A DNA stretch of 5,717 bases, taken from Thermoplasmata archaeon. Lineage in GTDB: Archaea; Thermoplasmatota; Thermoplasmata; JAGHBH01. The stretch spans positions 1 to 5,717 of the forward strand of contig JAGHBH010000181.1 of NCBI GenBank assembly GCA_021161085.1, written 5' to 3'. Position 1 is the first letter of the stretch. Each line of letters begins with the position of its first letter. The notes under the pieces are model-generated. The model was not told the DNA's origin. It made no database searches and saw only the letters and a program-made list of their open reading frames with translations. The position numbers and the translations under genes are program-made. Below are positions 1 through 5,247 of the stretch, piece after piece.

Positions 1-764
1 CTGTGGAGGCAAGGAGTGTCGTAGCGGCGGACGGGACGTGGAGCAGACTCGGCCGTCTGGCGGGCCTTCCGGGCAACCGGGCCCTCAAGAAGGGCCTCCA
101 GTACAAGTTCTCTCCCTCCGATGTGCCGGAAGACGTGGGGGATGACGAATGGCTGTGGTTCTACTTCGGCGAGAGTTATCCGGGGGGATATGCCTGGGTG
201 TTCCAAAGGGGACATGAGGTGAGTATAGGCGTGTGCGGAAGGGGAAACATGCACAAACGCCTTGACGCCTTCTGCCGAGACCTTGGGGTGAACCCCGGGA
301 GCCGGAGGGAGCTGAACGCCGGGATGATTCCCACGGGGGGCGTCAACGAAAGGCTGCACACAGGTGGGCTGGTGACCGTCGGCGATGCGGCGGGACTGGT
401 GAACCCCATAAGCGACGGAGGAAACCACCAGGCCCTCTCCAGCGGGCGGTGGGCTGCCGAGGCGGTGCTCGAATACCTATCCGGCGAGCCGGAGGATGTC
501 TCCCCCCTGGAGGGATACGAGAAGAGGGTGTTCTCCTCCCCCTTCAACCACCCCCACCTGCTGGAGGGGATGGAGGCCATCCACAGGTTTCCTGACAAGG
601 CGTGGGATTTCGTGACACGGGTGGCATATGGGAAGACGACATCGGAGGTGTCCAAGGCCCGGTGGCTGGCCGAGATGCTCTCCCATCCCGGGATATGGCC
701 GCATGTTGGGGATATGATGCGGCTCTCCAGGGCGGCCAAGATTTACAAGAGATACGGGTGGTAG
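1..764 (+). CDS. Geranylgeranyl reductase family flavoprotein (5' end outside window)
   Basis: This is the C-terminal two thirds or so of an FAD-dependent reductase of the geranylgeranyl reductase family. In archaea such enzymes saturate the isoprenoid chains of membrane lipids or related polyprenyl compounds. The frame is open to the left edge, so the GTG at base 3 is probably internal. Numbering from that codon, VVAADGTWSR (6-15) fits the second FAD-contacting motif, GGYAWVF (61-67) matches the family's substrate-side GGYGWVFP-like motif, and VGDAAGLVNP (126-135) is the classic FAD-binding GDAAG motif. The missing part should hold the N-terminal Rossmann GxGxxG. The GDAAG motif is normally followed by a glycine-rich GGGI-like stretch; here it reads SDGGNHQA (137-144), so this may be a diverged paralog rather than the main lipid reductase. 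The gene ends at TAG 762-764 and converges on the minus-strand genes. The family call is firm; the exact substrate is not. Confidence 0.88.
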   Translation, partial: VEARSVVAADGTWSRLGRLAGLPGNRALKKGLQYKFSPSDVPEDVGDDEWLWFYFGESYPGGYAWVFQRGHEVSIGVCGRGNMHKRLDAFCRDLGVNPGSRRELNAGMIPTGGVNERLHTGGLVTVGDAAGLVNPISDGGNHQALSSGRWAAEAVLEYLSGEPEDVSPLEGYEKRVFSSPFNHPHLLEGMEAIHRFPDKAWDFVTRVAYGKTTSEVSKARWLAEMLSHPGIWPHVGDMMRLSRAAKIYKRYGW

Positions 765-777
765 AGATACGGGGGGT
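748..777. repeat. 15-bp tandem duplication spanning the stop codon
   Basis: Bases 748-762 (AGAGATACGGGTGGT) and 763-777 (AGAGATACGGGGGGT) match at 14 of 15 positions. The duplication straddles the TAG stop of the flavoprotein gene. Because the period is a multiple of three, the frame after the stop repeats the Arg-Tyr-Gly end of the protein (RYGW-stop-RYGG-stop). It is probably a replication-slippage duplication. Confidence 0.75.
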
Positions 778-855
778 GAGGTGATAGGAGGGGCATCGAT
801 AAGGACGATGATGTAAGGGGCAGCGGTACGGGACAGGCGGCGGGAAGAGGAAGAG

Positions 856-863
856 AAAAAAAA
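856..863 (-). terminator. Oligo-T terminator of the ATPase gene
   Basis: Read on the minus strand this is a run of eight T, 32 nt past the ATPase stop. It lies just after the two TTGAAA-N6-TTTCAA dyads of the left direct repeat, which could form weak hairpins in RNA. Archaeal RNA polymerase stops at T-rich tracts, so this is a good candidate terminator. No T tract was seen on the plus strand to end the convergent flavoprotein transcript. Confidence 0.6.
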
Positions 864-865
864 TC

Positions 866-923
866 TGCGGAAGTTGAAAGTATGGTTTCAATAATCACGC
901 AGAGGTTGAAAGTATGGTTTCAA
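866..923. repeat. Left 58-bp direct repeat flanking the ATPase cassette
   Basis: This is a perfect 58-bp copy of 2149-2206, in the same orientation. The match continues a few bases further left (861-866 against 2143-2149) with one single-base gap. The repeat is made of two 32-bp units starting at 867 and 899 (the second cut short by the end of the repeat), each containing GTTGAAAGTATGGTTTCAA with a 6-bp dyad TTGAAA/TTTCAA. The last codons and the TGA stop of the ATPase (895-897) lie inside it. Confidence 0.95.
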
Positions 924-2115
924 TATTCTCGAGAAATTCCGTGGCCTGCATCATCGGATACCTGCTCTCTTCCTCGGCGTGGAGATAGACCACGAGAGGA
1001 CTTGCGTCAAGCTCCTTGACCGCCGATTCCAGGGAACGTTCTTCCCTCTTGAGGTTCTCTCCGTTGAGCTCATAGACCACCTGGACCGCCAGCCGGTTAC
1101 GAGGCAGATATACATCGACTTCCCTCCCCCTCTCGTCCTTCCAGTAATACAGGGCGTCTGTATATCTCCTTAGATGCTGGACCACCACTCCCTCCAGAAG
1201 GGCCCCCAGGTTCTCCTTCCTCGTCAGCAGGCCGTTGTCCACGGGATATATCTTCCTGGGATTCCTTATCTTCTCCTTCTCCGAGCGGCTGAACTTCTCC
1301 AGGGATATGACCGCATAAGCCTCCATTATATATCCCAGATATTTCCGAAGGGTCACATGGCTGATGTCCAGAAACCCCTTAACAGTCCTGTGGGAAACGT
1401 ACAAACCCGGATTGGACATAAGAAATCTGACCAGGTTCCTGAGGGACGAATCGTCCCGGATGCCGTGTCTCATCAGTATATCCCTCTCCGTTATATCCCG
1501 CCTGTAATCCCCCAGTATGGAGCGGTCCCCCGAAAGGGTCGGATACGGATATCCTCCATATATCATGTATTCCTCCAGTTCCCTTGTTTTCTGGTCGGCG
1601 GGAAGCGACAGCCTGCCCCTGGCCCTCAGATATTCCCGGAACGAGAAGGGAAATATCTCATGCTGTTTCTTTCTCCCCCCGAGGGCGGTGGATAGCTCCC
1701 TGCCCAGGAGACGCGAGTTAGAACCTGTCACATATACCTTGACCCCCCGATCGTGCATCCTTCTCACCCACAGCTCCCATCTGGGCATGTCCTGCGGTTC
1801 GTCTATGAGCAGCACGGAATTCTTGAGGTCCAGCGTCTCCGATATCTTCTGAAGGTCCCGGCCGTCCGGTATGAACCGGTCATCTTCGAAATTGATGTAG
1901 AACACCTTCCTTCCGGCCTCCCTGAGCCTTCTGCCCACCCATAGAATGAGCTTGCTCTTGCCCGCCCTCCTGACGCCCGTTGCCACCTCCACCACCTCAT
2001 ACGCCCCCCTCTCCAAAAGAGGGGATGCCAGATCCCTCTCCACCAGGTCCTCTTTCTGATCCAGAAGCCAGATCCCGTCGTTTATTATCTCCTTCAGCGT
2101 GCCTATGTCCGTCAC
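895..2115 (-). CDS. AAA+ ATPase of the AAA_14/DUF4143 family
   Basis: This is an archaeal ATPase of the AAA_14 plus DUF4143 type. The frame is open up to a GTG at 2181. I prefer the GTG at 2115 (residue 23 of the open frame): there is no ribosome-binding site at 2181, a TATA-like box is centred about 27 bp before 2115, and the resulting distance to the Walker A motif suits the family. In open-frame numbering, Walker A is GVRRAGKS (69-76), Walker B is VLLIDE (123-128), the sensor-like strand is VTGSNS (151-156), and FPFSFREYL (177-185) is a family signature. A winged-helix-like region (about 245-290) and a PD-(D/E)XK-like region with REVDVYL (353-359) and QVVYEL (367-372) follow; the usual nuclease Lys is not evident. 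The last nine or so residues (IETILSTSA) are encoded by the left direct repeat. The family has no settled function; roles in defence, mobile elements or regulation have been suggested. The gene has its own promoter and terminator, separate from panE. Confidence 0.87.
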   Translation of the reverse strand: MTDIGTLKEIINDGIWLLDQKEDLVERDLASPLLERGAYEVVEVATGVRRAGKSKLILWVGRRLREAGRKVFYINFEDDRFIPDGRDLQKISETLDLKNSVLLIDEPQDMPRWELWVRRMHDRGVKVYVTGSNSRLLGRELSTALGGRKKQHEIFPFSFREYLRARGRLSLPADQKTRELEEYMIYGGYPYPTLSGDRSILGDYRRDITERDILMRHGIRDDSSLRNLVRFLMSNPGLYVSHRTVKGFLDISHVTLRKYLGYIMEAYAVISLEKFSRSEKEKIRNPRKIYPVDNGLLTRKENLGALLEGVVVQHLRRYTDALYYWKDERGREVDVYLPRNRLAVQVVYELNGENLKREERSLESAVKELDASPLVVYLHAEEESRYPMMQATEFLENIETILSTSA

Positions 2116-2138
2116 GAGCGGGATATACGATACCACCC

Positions 2139-2145
2139 TAATAAA
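2139..2145 (-). promoter_or_regulatory. TATA-like box for the ATPase gene
   Basis: Minus-strand TTTATTA, preceded by the purine-rich GCAAGA that could serve as a TFB recognition element. Its centre is 27 bp from the GTG at 2115, the usual archaeal spacing from TATA box to transcription start, which implies a leaderless mRNA. It lies just inside the cassette, next to the right direct repeat. Confidence 0.5.
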
Positions 2146-2148
2146 TCT

Positions 2149-2206
2149 TGCGGAAGTTGAAAGTATGGTTTCAATAATCACGCAGAGGTTGAAAGTATGG
2201 TTTCAA
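2149..2206. repeat. Right 58-bp direct repeat flanking the ATPase cassette
   Basis: A perfect 58-bp match to 866-923 in the same orientation, 1283 bp away. Its two 32-bp units start at 2150 and 2182. Read on the minus strand, the unit nearer the ATPase is in frame with the gene's upstream open frame from GTG 2181. The repeat sits between the panE terminator and the ATPase promoter, so it is outside or at the edge of both transcription units. Confidence 0.95.
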
Positions 2207-2224
2207 AAAACGCCGATCGGGGCG
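2205..2224 (-). terminator. Hairpin plus T6 terminator after panE
   Basis: On the minus strand CGCC (2224-2221) can pair with GGCG (2214-2211) across a six-base loop, followed at once by six T (2210-2205). An alternative stem GATCG-CCC-CGATC overlaps it. It lies about 57 nt past the panE stop and would end the operon transcript before the ATPase cassette. Confidence 0.55.
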
Positions 2225-2280
2225 ATCCCTCCTCATACCTTCGTCAGCCTCCCTTCGGCCCTCTCTCCCCCTTCCCTGGG

Positions 2281-3261
2281 TCATATCTCCCTGGCCTCCA
2301 GGAGTGCATAGAGCGTCTCGCATCGGGGGGTGGGTATCCCGTGCCTCTTTCCCCCCTCCAGGATGGGTCCGAGGATCGCACGGTGTTCCGTAGGGCGTCC
2401 TTCTAGGATGTCCTGGAGCATGGAGGTCCTGAAACCAGGGTAGAGGTCTCCTATGGGTCTCAGGTTCCTGTTCCTGGCGTCCGGCGGGATCCTCACCCCT
2501 TCGGCCTCCGCCACCCTGAGCACCTCGTCGAGGATTTCACCGGCCAGCCTTTTCCCCCCGGGGTCGGAGAGTATGGCGTCAACCGTCAGCCTGGTCAATG
2601 CGGTCAGGGGGTTCCACACGGCGTTCCAGAGCAGTTTTCTCCACTTCGCCCCCCGGATGTCCTCCGTCAGCCGTACGGGTATCCCCACGGCCTCCAGCAT
2701 TCCAGCCAGGGCTCTGAGGCGGGAGGACAGGTGTGTGCTGTGTCCCCAGGGGCCCATGGTGAGGCGGCCTATGTGGTGGCAGTATATCCTGCCCGGCCCC
2801 CTCCTCTCCGCTCCGATTATGGCAACGCCGCCCACCGTCCTCTCACTCCCGTATCTTTCCGCCACGAGGTCCTCGTTCCCCAGACCGTTCTGGAGGCTGA
2901 CGATCAGGGTGTCAGGTCCCACCATAGGCTCTATGATATCCAGCATGGTCTCCGTGCTGTAGGATTTGACCGTCAGGAATATCGCGTCCATCTCTCCCCA
3001 GGACAGAAGGGAGGAGGCGTCCCCCGCACCATCGGGATATACTATGACCTCCCGGTCGGGGAACCCCACCCTCAACCCCTCCCTTTTCATGGCCTCCAGA
3101 TGGCCGCCCCTGGCGATGAGATACAGTTCCGCTGGCGGGCCTATCCCGACGTCCTTTCCTGCGGCATCCCCTTTATCCCGGGGAAAATACAGGAGTGCGG
3201 CGTAGGAACCCCCCACCGCTCCGGCGGCTGCGAATGCTATACGGGTGGGTTTGCCGGACAT
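2281..3261 (-). CDS. panE: 2-dehydropantoate 2-reductase (ketopantoate reductase)
   Basis: This cytosolic enzyme reduces 2-dehydropantoate to pantoate with NAD(P)H, a step toward coenzyme A. At 326 residues it is slightly longer than the usual 300. The order of motifs fits the ApbA/PanE family: N-terminal Rossmann fold with AAGAVGG (12-18), TVKS with the conserved Lys98, LQNGLGN (123-129), the catalytic-helix motif WRKLLWNAVWNPLTA (207-221) containing the probable catalytic Lys209 plus Asn213 and Asn217, then SMLQD (280-284) and GRPTE (288-292) with the substrate-side Glu292. Two oddities: the first Gly of GxGxxG is Ala12, and there is an insert of about 20 residues (roughly 27-44) between the first helix and the second strand. 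The ATG at 3261 has a GAGGGAG ribosome-binding site at 3266-3272. The 46-bp gap to the GNAT gene has no TATA box, suggesting co-transcription. The family call is firm; substrate could differ, since this family has many paralogs. Confidence 0.86.
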   Translation of the reverse strand: MSGKPTRIAFAAAGAVGGSYAALLYFPRDKGDAAGKDVGIGPPAELYLIARGGHLEAMKREGLRVGFPDREVIVYPDGAGDASSLLSWGEMDAIFLTVKSYSTETMLDIIEPMVGPDTLIVSLQNGLGNEDLVAERYGSERTVGGVAIIGAERRGPGRIYCHHIGRLTMGPWGHSTHLSSRLRALAGMLEAVGIPVRLTEDIRGAKWRKLLWNAVWNPLTALTRLTVDAILSDPGGKRLAGEILDEVLRVAEAEGVRIPPDARNRNLRPIGDLYPGFRTSMLQDILEGRPTEHRAILGPILEGGKRHGIPTPRCETLYALLEAREI

Positions 3262-3307
3262 ATATCTCCCTCGTCAGTCTGACTCTCGGGGGCCTCGTGC
3301 GAGAACT

Positions 3308-3883
3308 TCACGTGAAATGGGGCGTCTTGGTGCGGAAGTAGTTGTCTATATCCTCCAGTATCTTCTTCCTCATGAACGGGGGAAGTATGAGGTAGCCGTA
3401 GTGCTGGGTCAGGTCCACGGGGACCTTCCTGAACTCGGCCGGGGCCTTGAAGCCTATCTTCCTGAAGAATATCTCGGCCTGGGGGGTGAGGGGTTTGACA
3501 AGGAGGTATCCCACTATCTGGGTGAGGGCCAGGAGGACGAGCTTCATCCCCAGCTTCCTGTGCCTCATGGACGGTAGTACTTCTATGGCCCGGAGAACCG
3601 AGACGGGGGCGCCGTCAAGTGCGGGCACACCCCACTCCTCTATATATACCCAGCCCACCACTATCTTGTTCTTTGCGGCCACGATGAATATGGGCCGGGG
3701 GAACTCCCTCAGCCACATCTTGAACGTTCTCACGTAGTCGGTGACGCCCATCCCCTTGAAGAAGGAGAACCCCTGGTTGGGCATGCCCGTGCTCTCGGGA
3801 GTCTGTATGATGAACTTGTTGATATCGCTGGCGTCGTCCAGCTTGTAGTACTGGAATTCCATGTCGCTTCTGAGGAGTTTCAA
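3308..3883 (-). CDS. GNAT family N-acetyltransferase
   Basis: A 191-residue protein with the GNAT fold, which transfers an acetyl group from acetyl-CoA to an amine. Strand FIVAAKNKIVVGWVYIEEWG (66-85) is the usual beta hairpin before the core. Motif A is VLRAIEVLPSMRHRKLGMKL (96-115), where R109-K-L-G112 fits the pyrophosphate-binding R/QxxGxG/A loop except that the last position is Lys114. Motif B includes AEIFFRKIGFKAP (136-148), typical of the C-terminal GNAT strand. The substrate cannot be told from sequence. The start is uncertain: TTG at 3883 follows a GGGGG tract (3891-3895), while ATG at 3862 gives a natural MEF start but no clear ribosome-binding site. It lies 67 bp after gene A and 46 bp before panE on the same strand, so it is probably part of one operon. 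Confidence 0.8.
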   Translation of the reverse strand: MKLLRSDMEFQYYKLDDASDINKFIIQTPESTGMPNQGFSFFKGMGVTDYVRTFKMWLREFPRPIFIVAAKNKIVVGWVYIEEWGVPALDGAPVSVLRAIEVLPSMRHRKLGMKLVLLALTQIVGYLLVKPLTPQAEIFFRKIGFKAPAEFRKVPVDLTQHYGYLILPPFMRKKILEDIDNYFRTKTPHFT

Positions 3884-3904
3884 CGGTCTTCCCCCGTGCT
3901 AGAC

Positions 3905-3925
3905 GGACGCCGGGGGCGTCCCCGG
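3905..3925 (-). other. Two mutually exclusive GC-rich hairpins between gene A and the GNAT gene
   Basis: A 7-bp stem GGACGCC/GGCGTCC (3905-3911 with 3915-3921) overlaps a 6-bp stem CCGGGG/CCCCGG (3910-3915 with 3920-3925), so only one can form at a time. There is no T tract after it. It may affect processing or partial read-through within the operon, or be a by-product of high GC content. Confidence 0.35.
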
Positions 3926-3950
3926 AGACACATGCCGCCGGAACCCGGGC

Positions 3951-4604
3951 TCACTCCGGGTAGATGCACCAGATGATGGCGTTGTTCCTCATGAACATGT
4001 TCAGCTGCGTTCTGGTGATGCCCGCCTTCTCCAGGAGTATGGGCAGCCACTCGTCGGGAGCCACCTTCTTCGTCCCGTCGCTGTGGATGGTGGCTATCTG
4101 GGCGCACTTCACCCTTCGCCCGCCGACCCGGATCCTCTCGGCGGCGGCGTTGCGGAAGGTCTGGTGTATGATACAGGTGGTGTCTATGGCACCCGGTTTG
4201 ACCGTGGCGTTGTAGTACTCGGCCACATCGTAGTGTATCCTGGAGTACTTTCCTATCCTCTTGGTGTATTCCAGCCATCCCCTCTCGAAGGGGTTGACCG
4301 TCGTCACCACACAGTGGTCCGTGGGGGTGAAGATGGTCTCGAAGGTTGAGAGGATGGAATCACCGGCCCTCAGGGCGTCCAGGAAATCCTCCCAGGTGTC
4401 GTATTCCTCCTCAGGCATGCTCCTCGCCAGGGACGTGGCAAGGCTCATCAGGTAGGTGTTCATTCCCGCCGCTCCCTGCTTGTCCGCTATGTCCTCCAGG
4501 AAAAGATGGGCGGCGACATCCACCAGAGGATTGCTCTCTATGGCCGTGGCCCTCATGCTCGTGGCGCCACGCCTCTTGCTGGCCTTGGTGTCCTCGCCTA
4601 TCAT
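3951..4604 (-). CDS. Unrecognised protein A, paralog of its neighbour B
   Basis: I do not recognise this 217-residue family. It has no signal peptide or membrane segment and is predicted cytosolic. It is clearly a paralog of gene B: residues 127-171 align without gaps to B 113-157 with 18 of 45 identical, including VAE-x-YN (127-132), C144-x-I-H147-Q-x-FR (to 151) and C167-x-Q-x-A. A weaker match covers SLA...M...Y..W..F...LR.G (58-81) and the C-terminal helix LEKAGI...RN (191-207). Cys98 also lines up with Cys90 of B. The invariant Cys, His and Cys could bind a metal, heme or cluster, or act as a catalytic thiol; none of these is shown. Compared with B it has about 20 extra N-terminal residues. 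The ATG overlaps the B stop (ATGA) and has GGAGGT (4611-4616) six bases upstream, so translation is probably coupled and the two products may form a heterodimer. Confidence 0.72.
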   Translation of the reverse strand: MIGEDTKASKRRGATSMRATAIESNPLVDVAAHLFLEDIADKQGAAGMNTYLMSLATSLARSMPEEEYDTWEDFLDALRAGDSILSTFETIFTPTDHCVVTTVNPFERGWLEYTKRIGKYSRIHYDVAEYYNATVKPGAIDTTCIIHQTFRNAAAERIRVGGRRVKCAQIATIHSDGTKKVAPDEWLPILLEKAGITRTQLNMFMRNNAIIWCIYPE

Positions 4605-5230
4605 TCCTCCACCTCCTCGCCGCGGAGTCTGGCTCCCTTCATCACCAGCGCATACACGCAGGAGTAGTTCCTCAGCAGGCTGCGTACGTACTCGGGGTTG
4701 ATGCCCAGCTTCTTGAGATAGTCCTCGGCTATCTTGGTCTCACCGGTGAAACCCCTGTTGGCCAGCTGGTAGCATTCCAGCGGCTGGTCGGCCACGGTGA
4801 TGTTCCTGGCCACCTCTTCCCTGAACTTCTGGTGTATCACACAGAAGTTGCAGACCGCCGTGTTCCTTATGCTGTTGTTGTACTCCTCGGCCACGGCCTG
4901 GTCGGCCTTGGGAACGTCCCCGACGCTGTACCTCACCCGGATGATGGTGGGCACGAACACACACTGCTCGTTGGCGTAGATGTAGCCGACCACATCTCCG
5001 TCCACATCCGTTATGGCCAGGTCAGTCAGGGCGGTGACCTTTCCCTCTATGCTGTAGGCCGTTCTCCCTTCTCTCAACGCAACGTTGAAGGACGGCCAGC
5101 CCATGTAGGCCTCCCTTCCCATCCTGTTGGCCAGGCTCTCGCCCACACGCAGCCAGTACTGGATGGTTCCTTCCACGCCCGCTTTTTCGCTCATATCCTG
5201 GATGAGCGAAACCAGTGCTACGTCCAGCAT
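4601..5230 (-). CDS. Unrecognised protein B, paralog of its neighbour A
   Basis: A 209-residue protein of the same unrecognised family as A. The shared core is VAEEYN (113-118), C130-V-I-H133-Q-K-FR (to 137) and C153-Y-Q-L-A. B has an extra Cys127 just before the CxxH, absent in A, where the residue is Asp. The region around 60-105 is predicted to be mostly beta strands (ALTDLAITDVDGDVVGYIY), which could be a small ligand-binding or sensory fold; this is inference. The C-terminus is charged (RLRGEEVEE). The start ATG at 5228-5230 has a near-perfect ribosome-binding site AAGGAGGTG at 5238-5246 that overlaps the stop of the winged-helix gene just upstream, so B is expected to be well translated and co-transcribed with that gene. 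Function unknown. Confidence 0.72.
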   Translation of the reverse strand: MLDVALVSLIQDMSEKAGVEGTIQYWLRVGESLANRMGREAYMGWPSFNVALREGRTAYSIEGKVTALTDLAITDVDGDVVGYIYANEQCVFVPTIIRVRYSVGDVPKADQAVAEEYNNSIRNTAVCNFCVIHQKFREEVARNITVADQPLECYQLANRGFTGETKIAEDYLKKLGINPEYVRSLLRNYSCVYALVMKGARLRGEEVEE

Positions 5231-5237
5231 TCTCGTT

Positions 5238-5246
5238 CACCTCCTT
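5238..5246 (-). promoter_or_regulatory. Strong ribosome-binding site of gene B
   Basis: Minus-strand AAGGAGGTG complements the CACCTCC end of 16S rRNA. It is 7 nt from the ATG of gene B and directly follows the preceding gene's stop codon (5248-5250). It fixes the start of gene B. Confidence 0.8.
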
Positions 5247-5247
5247 G

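Noticed and set aside
176..739. Minus-strand open frame of 187 codons opposite the flavoprotein gene
   Set aside because: The plus strand has GDAAG and other flavoprotein motifs; the minus product is low-complexity Ser/Pro-rich.
765..855. Small gene or RNA in the gap between the convergent genes
   Set aside because: The stretch is purine-rich with scattered GGAGG-like and ATG bases, but no convincing open frame or stable RNA fold was seen.
866..923. CRISPR array, because of the archaeal-looking ATTGAAAC-type repeats
   Set aside because: Only two units occur at each end, the 12 bases between the dyads are the same in both copies, and there are no varied spacers or cas genes.
1174..1695. Plus-strand open frame of 173 codons antisense to the ATPase
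   Set aside because: The minus strand encodes clear Walker and DUF4143 motifs; the plus-strand product shows no recognisable features.
866..2206. Classical insertion sequence
   Set aside because: The flanking repeats are direct rather than terminal inverted repeats, and the enclosed gene is an ATPase with no transposase motif.
2731..3282. Plus-strand open frame of 183 codons antisense to panE
   Set aside because: The minus strand has the full set of PanE motifs; this frame is a shadow.
3273..3283. GTCAG-T-CTGAC dyad before panE as an operator
   Set aside because: It is short, has a one-base centre, occurs once and has no promoter beside it; chance is a sufficient explanation.
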